DNA of 25,095 nucleotides, taken from assembly GCA_964565665.1 (NCBI GenBank), contig CAZMFZ010000046.1:1-25095 (forward strand). The letters run 5' to 3'. A model generated the notes under the pieces. That model saw only the letters and a list, made by a program, of their open reading frames with translations. It was not told the origin of the DNA and searched no databases. The stretch is from CAZMFZ01 sp964565665. GTDB taxonomy: Bacteria > Bacteroidota > Bacteroidia > Cytophagales > UBA9547. Shown here piece after piece: positions 1 to 8,825 of the stretch. Each line of letters begins with the position of its first letter. Within the stretch, counting starts at the first letter, position 1. A program made the translations under genes and the position numbers.

Positions 1-60
1 GTTGCTCAAAATGCAGGCAACCCTATGACGATTGTGCAAAAATTTACAAAAGAACAATAG
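1..60 (+). CDS. C-terminal end of an unidentified protein (partial)
   Basis: An open frame enters from the left edge and stops with TAG at 58-60, giving 19 residues that end in IVQKFTKEQ. The composition (Lys, Gln and Glu at the end) looks like a protein C-terminus, and a plus-strand gene ending here would be convergent with the large minus-strand gene. The fragment is too short to assign a family, and the antisense frame is also open, so this is a weak call. Confidence 0.3.
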   Translation, partial: VAQNAGNPMTIVQKFTKEQ

Positions 61-70
61 CCGCAAACAT

Positions 71-211
71 CTAATGTATTAGCATAGAAAAAAAAGCTAG
101 TTTTTTATAATCGTCTGGTTCCACAATCTGGTTGGTGTAACCATCAACCCTTGCCTTGCTTAAGCGGAATAGCAGCTGAAATTGGTTGCCTTCTATTGCT
201 CCTCCACTCCT
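71..211 (-). other. Protein-like reading frame just past the stop of the large secreted protein
   Basis: Directly downstream of the 193-5382 gene, in a different minus-strand frame, 46 sense codons run without a stop from 211 down to TAG at 71-73. The translation looks like real protein (it contains FRLSKARVDGYTNQIVEPDD), but the only Met is four codons before the stop and a TGA at 212-214 closes the frame upstream. It could be the original C-terminus of the large protein lost by a frameshift near 195-211, the remnant of another gene, or a chance open frame. There is no independent start, so it is not called as a gene. Confidence 0.25.
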
Positions 212-3200
212 TCACTATCTTCTTTCACCTTCTTCTTTTTTAATTTTTTGGCTGGTTTTGGTGCCACTTCTGCAGGTTCGGGATTTGTTTCTTCAATTAC
301 AGGTTCGGTAGTTTCAGTATCATCTGAGGTAATGTCTGTTTTTTTCTTCTTCGATGGCTTAGGCTGTTTTACTGGTTTGATTTTTTCTTTCGGAGGCTCT
401 ACCACAGGTTCGGGATTGGTTTCTTCAATAGGCTGGTCATTTATTGTATTTGATTTCGTTGCTTTTTTCTGCTTGGGTTCTTTGGTTGGCAATGGCTTTT
501 CTTCTACTGGTTCAACTGGAGCTATATTTTGCTCTACAGATTGTTCTTCGCTGGTAATGTCAACTTTCTTGGCTTTCTTTTTCTTGGTTTTCTTTGGTGC
601 TTCTACATCTACAGGTTCAGGATTGGTATCTGTAGATTCCTCAATTTTGGGAGCAGGCTCTTCCAGATTTCTATTTTGCTTATAATCAGTGAGTTCATCA
701 TAGCTCAAATTCAGGTAATTCTTGTAAAATTCCTTCATAAACAAAGCCTCTTCCGCCTCATCTGCCTTCACAAAAGTGTATACATTTGGCGTGCCTGTTT
801 CACCTTTCGATTTACTTGAAATTATAGTATTAAAATCTTCGTCTGAAGAAAGTAAAGCTAAGCGACCTGGTTGGTGGTTGAAATAATACCAATTGTCGCT
901 ATTTGGCCGAAGTGCAATAGTTACAATATCTCCTGTTTCAGTTCGCTTTACTTCCGCATAGCCATCTACATAAGTATTAATATCGTTGCCTAATATATTT
1001 AGTAGCTTTAATTTTCCTTTGCTGTACCAAGCTTTGTGTTGGTTCGACCACACAAAATTTATTTTCTCAAAAGCTATGCCTTCTGTGAGTTTAGGCACGA
1101 ACTTATACATGGGTTTGTAATCGAGCATATCGGCAATATGCTTATCATACAATTTGGCAGCTTTGTCGCCCGCAAACTGAGCTATTTTCAACAGCAATTG
1201 ATTTGTTTGTTCGGGTGTAGACGAGTCTGTTCGCAACAGCATTTGCTCCATATATATTTCGGCAATGCGTTTAGCCGCTAGGTCAAGGGCTTTAGCTGGC
1301 ATATTCATTTTTAGCGAAACCATACCATCAAGTACATAGCTATGTTTTCTAATATTTTCTCTTGCTTCACCTGCCACAGCAATAGAAAAGTTCAAATCAG
1401 GGCGAGCCAACGTAAACGAACCCAAACAATCGAGTGTTTGCAACGAATCGTTGTAGATATATTTATTGCCAACCAAAGTAGCTCCTGCAAGTCTTTTTGT
1501 TTCTCCCACTACAAAGGAACTAGTTTCTTTTTCGTATCTCAATTCGCCACTGGCACTGAAAATCTCATGGTCATCTTCGCTTTTGCGATGCGAAACTAAA
1601 GTGCTGTACAAATCAAAATCGCCTACTTCATTGAAGAAACCACTATAAAGCTGTTGATAAATGGCAGGTTCGGTATTGCTGGTATCTTCCGTGCCTGCTT
1701 CAGAAATATTTTTCACCTCTTGCACATTTTTTTTGGTTTTTGAAGAAGTTAGTTGATCAGTTGGCGAGGCAATTTGTACCACAAATTCTTTGGTAGTGCC
1801 ATCGTGTTTGTAGGGAATCCAGTCGGTAGAAAGCTCTTTGTTGTGAATTTCCATCCGTACCATACCATCAAAAAGCAACGATTGCTTATGTGCCACCAAT
1901 TTTACTTTGCCTTTGTACAATACCTTGGGGGCAATATAAAATTTATCTTTTTCATCTATAAAGCCTTGTGAAGCAGTATATCTTGAAGTCTCGGTTTTGC
2001 TTATTATTTGCTCTTCAGTGTAGAAATTATTGAAGGGAATTGAAACGGTATCTCCTGCCTCGTTAGAAAATCTGTAAATGGCACTTCCACTAAATTTATA
2101 CCTTGATTCGATTTCAATTTTGCCTTTTACCAAGTAATGATAAGCGGTAAGGGTATCAATTATTAGTTTAGATTTTTTAAATGTTTTCAAATACCCTTCT
2201 TCACCCACCACAACTTTGCCACTATCGGGAATAATTTTTGAATCAGACGATTTAATAAAAGGCACACCTTCTATTTTCAATTGCTTTTTATTGATGTCGT
2301 ACACGGCAGCTCCTGCATTGAAAATCAAAGAGTCGTATTTTGGGTTGGTAGCCAAGAAATACGATTTGCTGATGTCGTCAGGGTTTTCTGCCGTCATCGA
2401 AACGGTTCTTTTTGTTAAATCCCACTTCGCATTTTCTATAGAGGTAGCATATTCGCAAAGCGGAAAACTGATGCCAGTTACCCCCCTTATTTCAGGATTG
2501 ATGTACGCTATGGCATCTTTCAAAATAAAAGTGATTTTCACATTATTCACCTCAAGGCTATTTTTTGTGTACCCGGGCAGTTTGCTATTCAACACCGCAT
2601 GGCGAGCCACTACATTTTTCTGGTTAAATTCAATTTTTGGAGAAATTACTCTTTCTTTTTTTATTTCAAGTAAACCACTTCCCGATACACCGTTTGGGGA
2701 AACAGCCAAATTACCCTCCAATTGTACCTGCTTCTTATACAAATCGAATGGATAATTGAAATTGATGGCAAACAGTGTATCTTTTCTAGGAATATATTTG
2801 AGTTCAAAATCTGCAATATCTGTATCGGGAAAATAAGCAGTAGAATCTATTCGCTCTACAATTTTGGCTTGCGGACCTCGGGCAATGATTGAATCTTGGT
2901 AAAAAACAAAATCGCTTGAATACCAAGTAGAAGACTGGTATTTAATATAGCCATCGCCCCTTATTCCCTCGTTATTTAATTTGATATTTCCGAAAAATTT
3001 GGCTTTACCACCAAACAAATCGTAGCCGCTTTCAGGTGCTTTGTGGGCAAAGCCCAATGAATTGTCGGGCATTACTTTTAAATGTTCTTCAAAATCAGGA
3101 AATATGCCATCGGTGTGAAACATTCCTGGAAACTTCAATTTTGATTTGTCTGCCTTTTTTACGCTATCGGTTTTAAACGGGGGAATTTTGAAATACACAC

Positions 3201-5382
3201 GCCTGTCGTAAGTGCCACCCAATATTTCTTTACCCGTAAAATACACGTACGCACCCGTTTCGGCATCGAATCTTGGAAATTCGGGCATATTCTTTTTCCC
3301 CGATTTATTTTCAGGGTCATTAATGAAAAGTGTACCTTTTGAATACACTAAATTATTATTCATAAACTGCTTTTCAGAGGTATTGCTGACAGTTTTTGTT
3401 TTGCTTTTTAAGAATTTTAAAGTATCTATTTTGGTGAGCTTCACTTCAAAATCATTGTAGTGCAACTGAAAATCGGAGCCTTTAAAAAGAAAAAAACCGG
3501 CTATTAGCACCCCATCAAAATACAGGTCGTGGTTTTGATACACTTTTACAATGCCCTTATCGGGAATGGCAAATACGTGCGATGAGTCGCTCACGTAAAA
3601 TCGCTCTACTCCTCTGATAATCATAGGGTTATCAGGCCCAAACTTGATAGTGGCATTGGGCAATTCGGGTGAAAGTGAGGGAATATACAGATTGTCGTAA
3701 TCGGATTTGCCTTCAAAAGCCTGTAAAAAAAGCATTCCCTTGGGCAAAATATCAATCTTGCCAGAGCTCGGTTCAAATTTCACAAACCCTTTTCTATCCA
3801 TATCTGTCATACTACCCACCATGGTTTGCTTGTTCACTTTCATGGTTTTGAGCAAATCTTCTAGGTAAATATTTTCAGCCTTTGTTTTTTTGAGATAATA
3901 CTGTAAAATTTTTAGTGGGTGAAAATTGCCCACACTTATCATTTTCTGAAAATCATTGGCATTGAAGTAGTTGGTAGATTTAAAAATGGCAGGTATTTGG
4001 CGTTTTGCAGAGGTGATATTCAAATTCATGCTATCTGAATCTATATTCCAGTCGAGTTGATCTATAGAAAATTCAAAACCGTGGTAAGTGTCGCGAAACG
4101 GGCTAGTTTGGAAAATTCCTTTTTCACGTTTGAACTGCACCGTTTTGCTTCGTGCATCAAATGAAAATCCCAAGCCAGGATGGATGATAGAATCGTTGCC
4201 TATAAAAATAATTACGCTTGAGGGAGAAGCTGTGAGTGCAGAATCTCTGAAAATAAAGTGATTGGATTTTACTTGAAAACTGTTTTTACCATCGCTATAG
4301 GTTAACATAGAAGGTTTTTCATCTATACAAGTGCTGGAAAATTTCCTGCCAATCAGCGAAAACGCCCCTAAATAACTGATGTTTCTTTGCAATTTATTGA
4401 TTTCAACATCATTGGTATTGGAGGTAAACTTGGGGAAATTGGCAACCTGAATATTCCTGCTTGTGGGCGATTTGTATTCAAAAATGCCCTGTACAGGCCT
4501 TTCAAGTTTTGAAGTGTTAGTAAATGTGGTATTCTCAATTAGCAATTCATTTTTACTCACATTAAAATTGTACTCATAAAAGGAAGCTGATGCTTCTGCC
4601 AAATCGCTGCCAACACTCGACCAATCTATTTTGCCGCTCGACCCCAAAAATCTATTGTCTATTAGTTGAAGCGAGCCTTTTGTATTTTGAATTTTCAAGG
4701 TATCAAATCGGGAAATAAGGAGCAGATTTACCGCCTCTAATTTTAAAAGCGGCCCATCGAATGATTGCACAATGCCTGTGTTGAAAATATCTACCGTTTG
4801 AGGGCTAACTTCTGCATTGGGGTCTGCAGCGTCTGTTTTAGGTTGCTCAGCTTGAACAGCTTCTGCAGGAGTTACTGAAAATCCAGCGTAGGAAAAATCG
4901 TAGCTCCCACCTTCTACAGTAATATTATTATTAAATGAATAGAACAATTGCCTTTTTTCAAAAAACAAGGAAGCTGTCTGCAAAAAACTATTCAATACCC
5001 TTACCTCTTGAAAATCAACCGTTTTAACTATGGTTTCAAAATAATTTTGAAGCTTTTTGCTGTTCATTTCTTGATTGTCGAGGGCTTTCATCAAGCTGTT
5101 TAAAAAGCTAATGCCCTGCACATTGAAATTGTAGCCTTTGTTTTTGATGGCTAGGGTAATCTTTGTGATTTTATTTTTATTGATGTCGTCAAGCAACTGA
5201 TGATTCCAATAGTTGGCCTCAAATCTATCTACAGTAGCCATCAAATTCTTATTCTTTGTGGCGAAAACCACTCCTTTTATTTCAGATATATAAGTTGATT
5301 TGTCTTGAAATAAATTGGCTTGTGCATTGCAGACACACAAACAAAAAAGTATTAAAATAGATGTAAAAACCGCTTTCAACAT
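193..5382 (-). CDS. Very large secreted beta-rich protein with Lys/Pro/Glu repeat tail, function unknown
   Basis: A 1729-residue protein. Residues 1-21 form a signal peptide (charged start, hydrophobic core, ending CNAQ), so it is exported to the periplasm or outer surface. No catalytic motif or named domain was recognised. The body is rich in short alternating hydrophobic strands; around residues 800-910 segments such as NNEGIRGDGYIKY and SPNGVSGSGLLEI recur, a pattern reminiscent of repetitive beta-solenoid or AsmA/TamB-like envelope proteins, but this is a visual analogy only. The last about 150 residues are low-complexity, with KKKK clusters and repeated NPEP motifs, and may be a flexible or cell-wall-contacting tail. 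It is encoded alone and divergently from the esterase gene, 154 bp away. The Met start is chosen because it immediately precedes the signal peptide. Very large single-copy proteins of unknown role with signal peptides are common in Bacteroidota. That the gene is real is nearly certain; its function is not known. Confidence 0.9.
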   Translation of the reverse strand: MLKAVFTSILILFCLCVCNAQANLFQDKSTYISEIKGVVFATKNKNLMATVDRFEANYWNHQLLDDINKNKITKITLAIKNKGYNFNVQGISFLNSLMKALDNQEMNSKKLQNYFETIVKTVDFQEVRVLNSFLQTASLFFEKRQLFYSFNNNITVEGGSYDFSYAGFSVTPAEAVQAEQPKTDAADPNAEVSPQTVDIFNTGIVQSFDGPLLKLEAVNLLLISRFDTLKIQNTKGSLQLIDNRFLGSSGKIDWSSVGSDLAEASASFYEYNFNVSKNELLIENTTFTNTSKLERPVQGIFEYKSPTSRNIQVANFPKFTSNTNDVEINKLQRNISYLGAFSLIGRKFSSTCIDEKPSMLTYSDGKNSFQVKSNHFIFRDSALTASPSSVIIFIGNDSIIHPGLGFSFDARSKTVQFKREKGIFQTSPFRDTYHGFEFSIDQLDWNIDSDSMNLNITSAKRQIPAIFKSTNYFNANDFQKMISVGNFHPLKILQYYLKKTKAENIYLEDLLKTMKVNKQTMVGSMTDMDRKGFVKFEPSSGKIDILPKGMLFLQAFEGKSDYDNLYIPSLSPELPNATIKFGPDNPMIIRGVERFYVSDSSHVFAIPDKGIVKVYQNHDLYFDGVLIAGFFLFKGSDFQLHYNDFEVKLTKIDTLKFLKSKTKTVSNTSEKQFMNNNLVYSKGTLFINDPENKSGKKNMPEFPRFDAETGAYVYFTGKEILGGTYDRRVYFKIPPFKTDSVKKADKSKLKFPGMFHTDGIFPDFEEHLKVMPDNSLGFAHKAPESGYDLFGGKAKFFGNIKLNNEGIRGDGYIKYQSSTWYSSDFVFYQDSIIARGPQAKIVERIDSTAYFPDTDIADFELKYIPRKDTLFAINFNYPFDLYKKQVQLEGNLAVSPNGVSGSGLLEIKKERVISPKIEFNQKNVVARHAVLNSKLPGYTKNSLEVNNVKITFILKDAIAYINPEIRGVTGISFPLCEYATSIENAKWDLTKRTVSMTAENPDDISKSYFLATNPKYDSLIFNAGAAVYDINKKQLKIEGVPFIKSSDSKIIPDSGKVVVGEEGYLKTFKKSKLIIDTLTAYHYLVKGKIEIESRYKFSGSAIYRFSNEAGDTVSIPFNNFYTEEQIISKTETSRYTASQGFIDEKDKFYIAPKVLYKGKVKLVAHKQSLLFDGMVRMEIHNKELSTDWIPYKHDGTTKEFVVQIASPTDQLTSSKTKKNVQEVKNISEAGTEDTSNTEPAIYQQLYSGFFNEVGDFDLYSTLVSHRKSEDDHEIFSASGELRYEKETSSFVVGETKRLAGATLVGNKYIYNDSLQTLDCLGSFTLARPDLNFSIAVAGEARENIRKHSYVLDGMVSLKMNMPAKALDLAAKRIAEIYMEQMLLRTDSSTPEQTNQLLLKIAQFAGDKAAKLYDKHIADMLDYKPMYKFVPKLTEGIAFEKINFVWSNQHKAWYSKGKLKLLNILGNDINTYVDGYAEVKRTETGDIVTIALRPNSDNWYYFNHQPGRLALLSSDEDFNTIISSKSKGETGTPNVYTFVKADEAEEALFMKEFYKNYLNLSYDELTDYKQNRNLEEPAPKIEESTDTNPEPVDVEAPKKTKKKKAKKVDITSEEQSVEQNIAPVEPVEEKPLPTKEPKQKKATKSNTINDQPIEETNPEPVVEPPKEKIKPVKQPKPSKKKKTDITSDDTETTEPVIEETNPEPAEVAPKPAKKLKKKKVKEDSEGVEEQ
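272..645 (-). repeat. Imperfect tandem repeats coding the tail of the large secreted protein
   Basis: Three copies of a DNA motif close to CAGGTTCGGGATTGGTTTCT (plus-strand reading) start at about 273, 405 and 612; the first two differ by few bases and the third is more diverged. Spacings of 132 and 207 bp are multiples of three, so copy changes keep the frame. They encode the recurring ETNPEP segments, alternating with Lys-rich stretches and two related segments VDITSEE and TDITSDD. This looks like expansion by slippage or unequal recombination within a surface-exposed, weakly constrained tail. Confidence 0.65.
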
Positions 5383-5536
5383 GTGTTGTAATTATATAAT
5401 GTCAAAAATAAAATAATTTCGATACATATAAGCCTTTTTGGGCTAATATAGTGAGTAAAGACAATGGCATACAATCGCAGAAAATTTATAAATTGCCAAG
5501 CGATTATAAGTTTTAACGCCCAACCATTTCACTTCC

Positions 5537-7339
5537 ATGCTAAAAAAGGTAAAAATACTATTTTGCAATTGCATATTATTTGGGGCAGTTTCGGCTCAGA
5601 ATTTATTGCCCGATGTATGGCGATTTAAAACTGGCGATGACTTAAATTATGCAAAACCAGAATTTGTAGACACCACTTGGCAGCTTATAAAAAGTGGAGC
5701 TACTTGGGAACGCCAAGGCACAAAAGATTACGATGGCTACGCTTGGTACAGAACTACCATTTTTATTCCTGAAAAATTAAAAGCCGATGCCGAAAAATAC
5801 GGTGGATTAATGCTGAATTTGGGCAAAGTTGACGATGCGGATTACACTTATTTCAATGGTGAACTATTGGGCAAAACAGGTGAATTTCCTCCTAATTATG
5901 TAGGTAAATACGATGTAGAACGCAATTATTCGATTTCCACAAAAAGCATTGCTTGGGGCAAAAACAATACTGTAGCCGTAAGGGTGTACGACCAAAGTGG
6001 TGGCGGTGGCATAAATGGAAATGCAGCAGAGCTGATAATAAAAGGAGCAACCGATTATTTTAAAATTGAAGCCAAGTTTAGCCGACCAGACCACATAATC
6101 ATTGGAAAAGATACGGCAACCTTATTTTTTGCTGTAAAAAATCTATTACTTGAGCAACTTACAGGTAAAATAAGCCTAGAAGTAACTACAGATTTTGGTG
6201 ATAAAGTTTCATCAGAATCGAAAGAAATCACCCTTTCAAAGCAATCATCTTCGGTAACAGGCTTTTTTGTAAAGGAACTGAAACCTGGATTTTATAAGGC
6301 TGTGGCACATTTGCAAAGCAATTTGGGCAACAAATCGCTCAGATTTTCATTTGGTGTAAACCCTGAAAAGATAGAATCACCTACTGATAGAAATGCCGAT
6401 TTTGATGTATATTGGGAAGATGCAAAAAAAGATTTGGCTGATGTGAAACCCGATTACAAATTGCAACTGATAGATAGCCTTAGTAAAGGAAAGCGAAATA
6501 TTTATTTGGTAGAGATGCAATCTTTGGGCAACATAAAAATAAAAGCATGGTATGCAATACCCAAAAAAGCGGGCAAATATCCTGCAATTTTACATGTGCA
6601 AGGGTATTCAGGTTTTTTGAAACTTGATGGCATGTATGAAAGCGATGATATGATAGCCCTAGGCTTAAATATAAGAGGGCATGGTTTCAGTCAAGACGAC
6701 TTCAATCCAGGTTTCCCGGGTTTTTTACTTTCCGGAATTGAAGAGAAAGAAAAATACGTGTACAGAGGTGCTTATATGGACACCCGCAGGGCAGTAGAGT
6801 TTCTGTTTTCTCGCCCCGAGGTAGATACCGCAAAAGTAGCCGTAGAAGGCGGGAGCCAAGGCGGAGCATTGAGCATTGCTACTGCGGCCTTAAACAATAC
6901 AAGAATAAGCCTATGTGTGCCTCATGTGCCGTTTCTTTCCGATTTCAAAGATTATTTTCGCATTGCCAACTGGCCTGGAAATGAATTTACAACTTTTGTC
7001 GCCACTACTTTACCTGGTGCTACTTGGGATAATATTTACAACACTCTTAGCTACATCGACATCAAAAACCTGGCACCATGGGTAAAATGCCCCACATTTA
7101 TGGCCATAGGTTTGGTAGATGATGTATGCCCTCCGCATATCAATTTTGCCGCTTTCAATCAAATTACTTCCCCAAAATCTTATGTTGTATACCCTAATGC
7201 GGGTCACGGTTTGCCTTCTGAATACACAGTTTTGAAATACAAGTGGATAAAAAAACAGTGGGCAATAAAAGAAACAGTTACCGAACCCGTAAAAGCAAAA
7301 ACGGGTAAAAATTTGCAGGCAAAAAGCAGCAAAAAGTAG
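5537..7339 (+). CDS. Secreted acetylxylan esterase / cephalosporin-deacetylase family hydrolase with N-terminal jelly-roll
   Basis: A 600-residue exported enzyme. Residues 1-21 are a signal peptide ending VSAQ. Residues about 25-170 resemble the galactose-binding-like jelly-roll of glycoside hydrolase family 2 (DVWRF, W-YRTTIFIP, YTYFNGELLGKTG, N-VAVRV), which usually binds sugar or supports folding. Residues about 280-575 are an alpha/beta hydrolase of the AXE1 (acetylxylan esterase) type: FDVYWEDAKKDL entry helix, GLNIRGHG at 376-383, nucleophile Ser440 in GGSQGG, acid Asp528 or Asp529 in GLVDDVCPP, and His557 in NAGHG, so the triad is complete. The family removes acetyl groups from xylan, xylo-oligosaccharides and related esters in carbohydrate-esterase family 7. 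The short Lys-rich tail after 575 is unusual but has no obvious role. No polysaccharide-utilisation genes (susC/susD) lie beside it, so the substrate stays open. Confidence 0.85.
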   Translation: MLKKVKILFCNCILFGAVSAQNLLPDVWRFKTGDDLNYAKPEFVDTTWQLIKSGATWERQGTKDYDGYAWYRTTIFIPEKLKADAEKYGGLMLNLGKVDDADYTYFNGELLGKTGEFPPNYVGKYDVERNYSISTKSIAWGKNNTVAVRVYDQSGGGGINGNAAELIIKGATDYFKIEAKFSRPDHIIIGKDTATLFFAVKNLLLEQLTGKISLEVTTDFGDKVSSESKEITLSKQSSSVTGFFVKELKPGFYKAVAHLQSNLGNKSLRFSFGVNPEKIESPTDRNADFDVYWEDAKKDLADVKPDYKLQLIDSLSKGKRNIYLVEMQSLGNIKIKAWYAIPKKAGKYPAILHVQGYSGFLKLDGMYESDDMIALGLNIRGHGFSQDDFNPGFPGFLLSGIEEKEKYVYRGAYMDTRRAVEFLFSRPEVDTAKVAVEGGSQGGALSIATAALNNTRISLCVPHVPFLSDFKDYFRIANWPGNEFTTFVATTLPGATWDNIYNTLSYIDIKNLAPWVKCPTFMAIGLVDDVCPPHINFAAFNQITSPKSYVVYPNAGHGLPSEYTVLKYKWIKKQWAIKETVTEPVKAKTGKNLQAKSSKK

Positions 7340-7441
7340 CCTGAAATACACTACATTAGGAAGAATGCCGCTTGGTAACTAGTGTTCACAATTAATGCTT
7401 AAACTTGCATCCCGATTTATTTAGCAGAAATTTTTTCAATA

Positions 7442-8662
7442 ATGACATTTAAAATTAATCATCCTTCAGCAACTGTTAATACTAAAATCCTTTTGGCTTC
7501 GTCCAAAAGCGAGAGTAACAGAGCCTTGATTATCAATGCTTTAACAGGGAATAAATGCGATATACAAAATGTATCAGCCGCTCGCGATTCTGTAACTATG
7601 AATCGATTGTTGAATTCAAATGACGACATATTAGACGTATTGGATGCAGGCACCACCATGCGTTTTCTCACGGCTTTTTTAAGTTTGCAAAAAGGAGAAA
7701 AAACCCTCACAGGTACACCTCGTATGTGCGAGCGACCCATTGGTGTGTTGGTAAATGCCCTGCGTGAAATAGGGGCAAATATTGAGTATTTACACAATGA
7801 AGGCTATCCGCCATTGCTGGTAAAAGGGATGCCAACCCAACGTAAAAACCGCATTCAGATTCGAGGCGATGTGAGCAGCCAATACATTTCGGCATTGCTT
7901 ATGATTGCACCTTGCTTGCCAATGGGCTTAACTTTAGATTTAACTGGCGAAATAGGCTCAGTACCTTATATCAACATGACTTTGCAAATGATGGCAGCCT
8001 TTGGTATTGGCTGCGATTTCTCAGATTCCACCATTACTATTCAGCCTCAAACATATAAACCAAGCTCTTTTTATGTGGAATCAGACTGGTCGGGGGCTAG
8101 CTACTGGTTTAGCATTGCGGCTTTGGCTCACGCATCTGAGATTGAACTGGTGGGCTTGAAAAAAAATTCTTTACAGGGAGATGCTGCCATTGTGCCATTT
8201 TTAGAACTATTAGGCGTGCATGCTACCTACAAAGAAACCTCAATAATACTAAAAAAAGACAGCTCATTTACGCTCCCACAATCAATTGAAATCGACTTTA
8301 CCAATTGCCCTGATATTGCACAAACTTTGGCTGTAATATGTGCTGGATTGGGTGTTGAATTGATAATGACAGGCGTAGAAAGCTTGAAAATTAAGGAAAC
8401 CGATCGATTGGCAGCTATTGAGATAGAACTGGCAAAATTTGGGGTAAAAGTAAAAGAGACCTCGCCACAGAGATATACTGTTTCTGGCTTAGCAAAAGTA
8501 AATGGCCAAGAAATACACACTTATGACGACCACCGTATGGCCATGGCATTTGCTCCTTTGGGTGTACTAGGCAATATCCAAATTGAAAATCCGAATGTGG
8601 TAGTGAAATCCTATCCTTCGTATTGGGACGATTTGAAACTGGCAGGTTTTGAGGTAGCGTAA
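7442..8662 (+). CDS. aroA: 3-phosphoshikimate 1-carboxyvinyltransferase (EPSP synthase)
   Basis: A 406-residue cytoplasmic enzyme of the shikimate pathway: it transfers enolpyruvyl from phosphoenolpyruvate to shikimate-3-phosphate to give EPSP, the precursor of chorismate and the aromatic amino acids. Recognisable sites are SKSESNR at 21-27 (Lys22, Ser23 and Arg27 hold shikimate-3-phosphate and PEP), DAGTTMRF at 68-75, GTPRMCERPI at 91-100, SDWSGASYW at 214-222, catalytic Asp291 in NCPDIAQ, KETDRL at 318-323 and DDHRMAM at 362-368. Length is slightly under the usual 425-450. At the place of the Pro that follows AGTAMR in the E. coli enzyme this one has Phe75; this is a lineage difference, and no inhibitor sensitivity can be read from it. 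The gene is 102 bp downstream of the esterase and is probably transcribed on its own. No other aro genes are in view. Confidence 0.97.
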   Translation: MTFKINHPSATVNTKILLASSKSESNRALIINALTGNKCDIQNVSAARDSVTMNRLLNSNDDILDVLDAGTTMRFLTAFLSLQKGEKTLTGTPRMCERPIGVLVNALREIGANIEYLHNEGYPPLLVKGMPTQRKNRIQIRGDVSSQYISALLMIAPCLPMGLTLDLTGEIGSVPYINMTLQMMAAFGIGCDFSDSTITIQPQTYKPSSFYVESDWSGASYWFSIAALAHASEIELVGLKKNSLQGDAAIVPFLELLGVHATYKETSIILKKDSSFTLPQSIEIDFTNCPDIAQTLAVICAGLGVELIMTGVESLKIKETDRLAAIEIELAKFGVKVKETSPQRYTVSGLAKVNGQEIHTYDDHRMAMAFAPLGVLGNIQIENPNVVVKSYPSYWDDLKLAGFEVA

Positions 8663-8825
8663 ACCATAAATTAAGCTAAACGCTATTAAAATTTCTCACT
8701 TTTATTGATGTGTTCATTAATTGTCGTATGTGGAACAATCTCACATATTCCAAATAATTCAACTTTCAAAACACCATTATTTAAACTACTTTTTCTAATT
8801 TGCGGCTCTTTCAACTTTTATACTC

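Noticed and set aside
80..110. A-run and T-run around GCTAG as terminator
   Set aside because: The stem would be only A-U pairs with a tiny loop, and the stretch lies in the protein-like frame at 71-211.
182..819. Plus-strand open frames antisense to the repeat tail of the large secreted protein
   Set aside because: Ser/Phe-rich translations produced by reading the Lys/Glu-rich repeats backwards; the minus-strand frame has signal peptide and full length.
5403..5410. Minus-strand TATTTTTG as promoter of the large secreted protein
   Set aside because: Fits TAnnTTTG, but there is no -33 TTG at a suitable distance and such runs are frequent in this A+T-rich gap.
7505..7524. Altered EPSP synthase site suggesting inhibitor tolerance (Phe at the place of E. 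coli Pro101)
   Set aside because: The enzyme is of a different lineage where this residue naturally varies; no conclusion on tolerance can be drawn from sequence alone.
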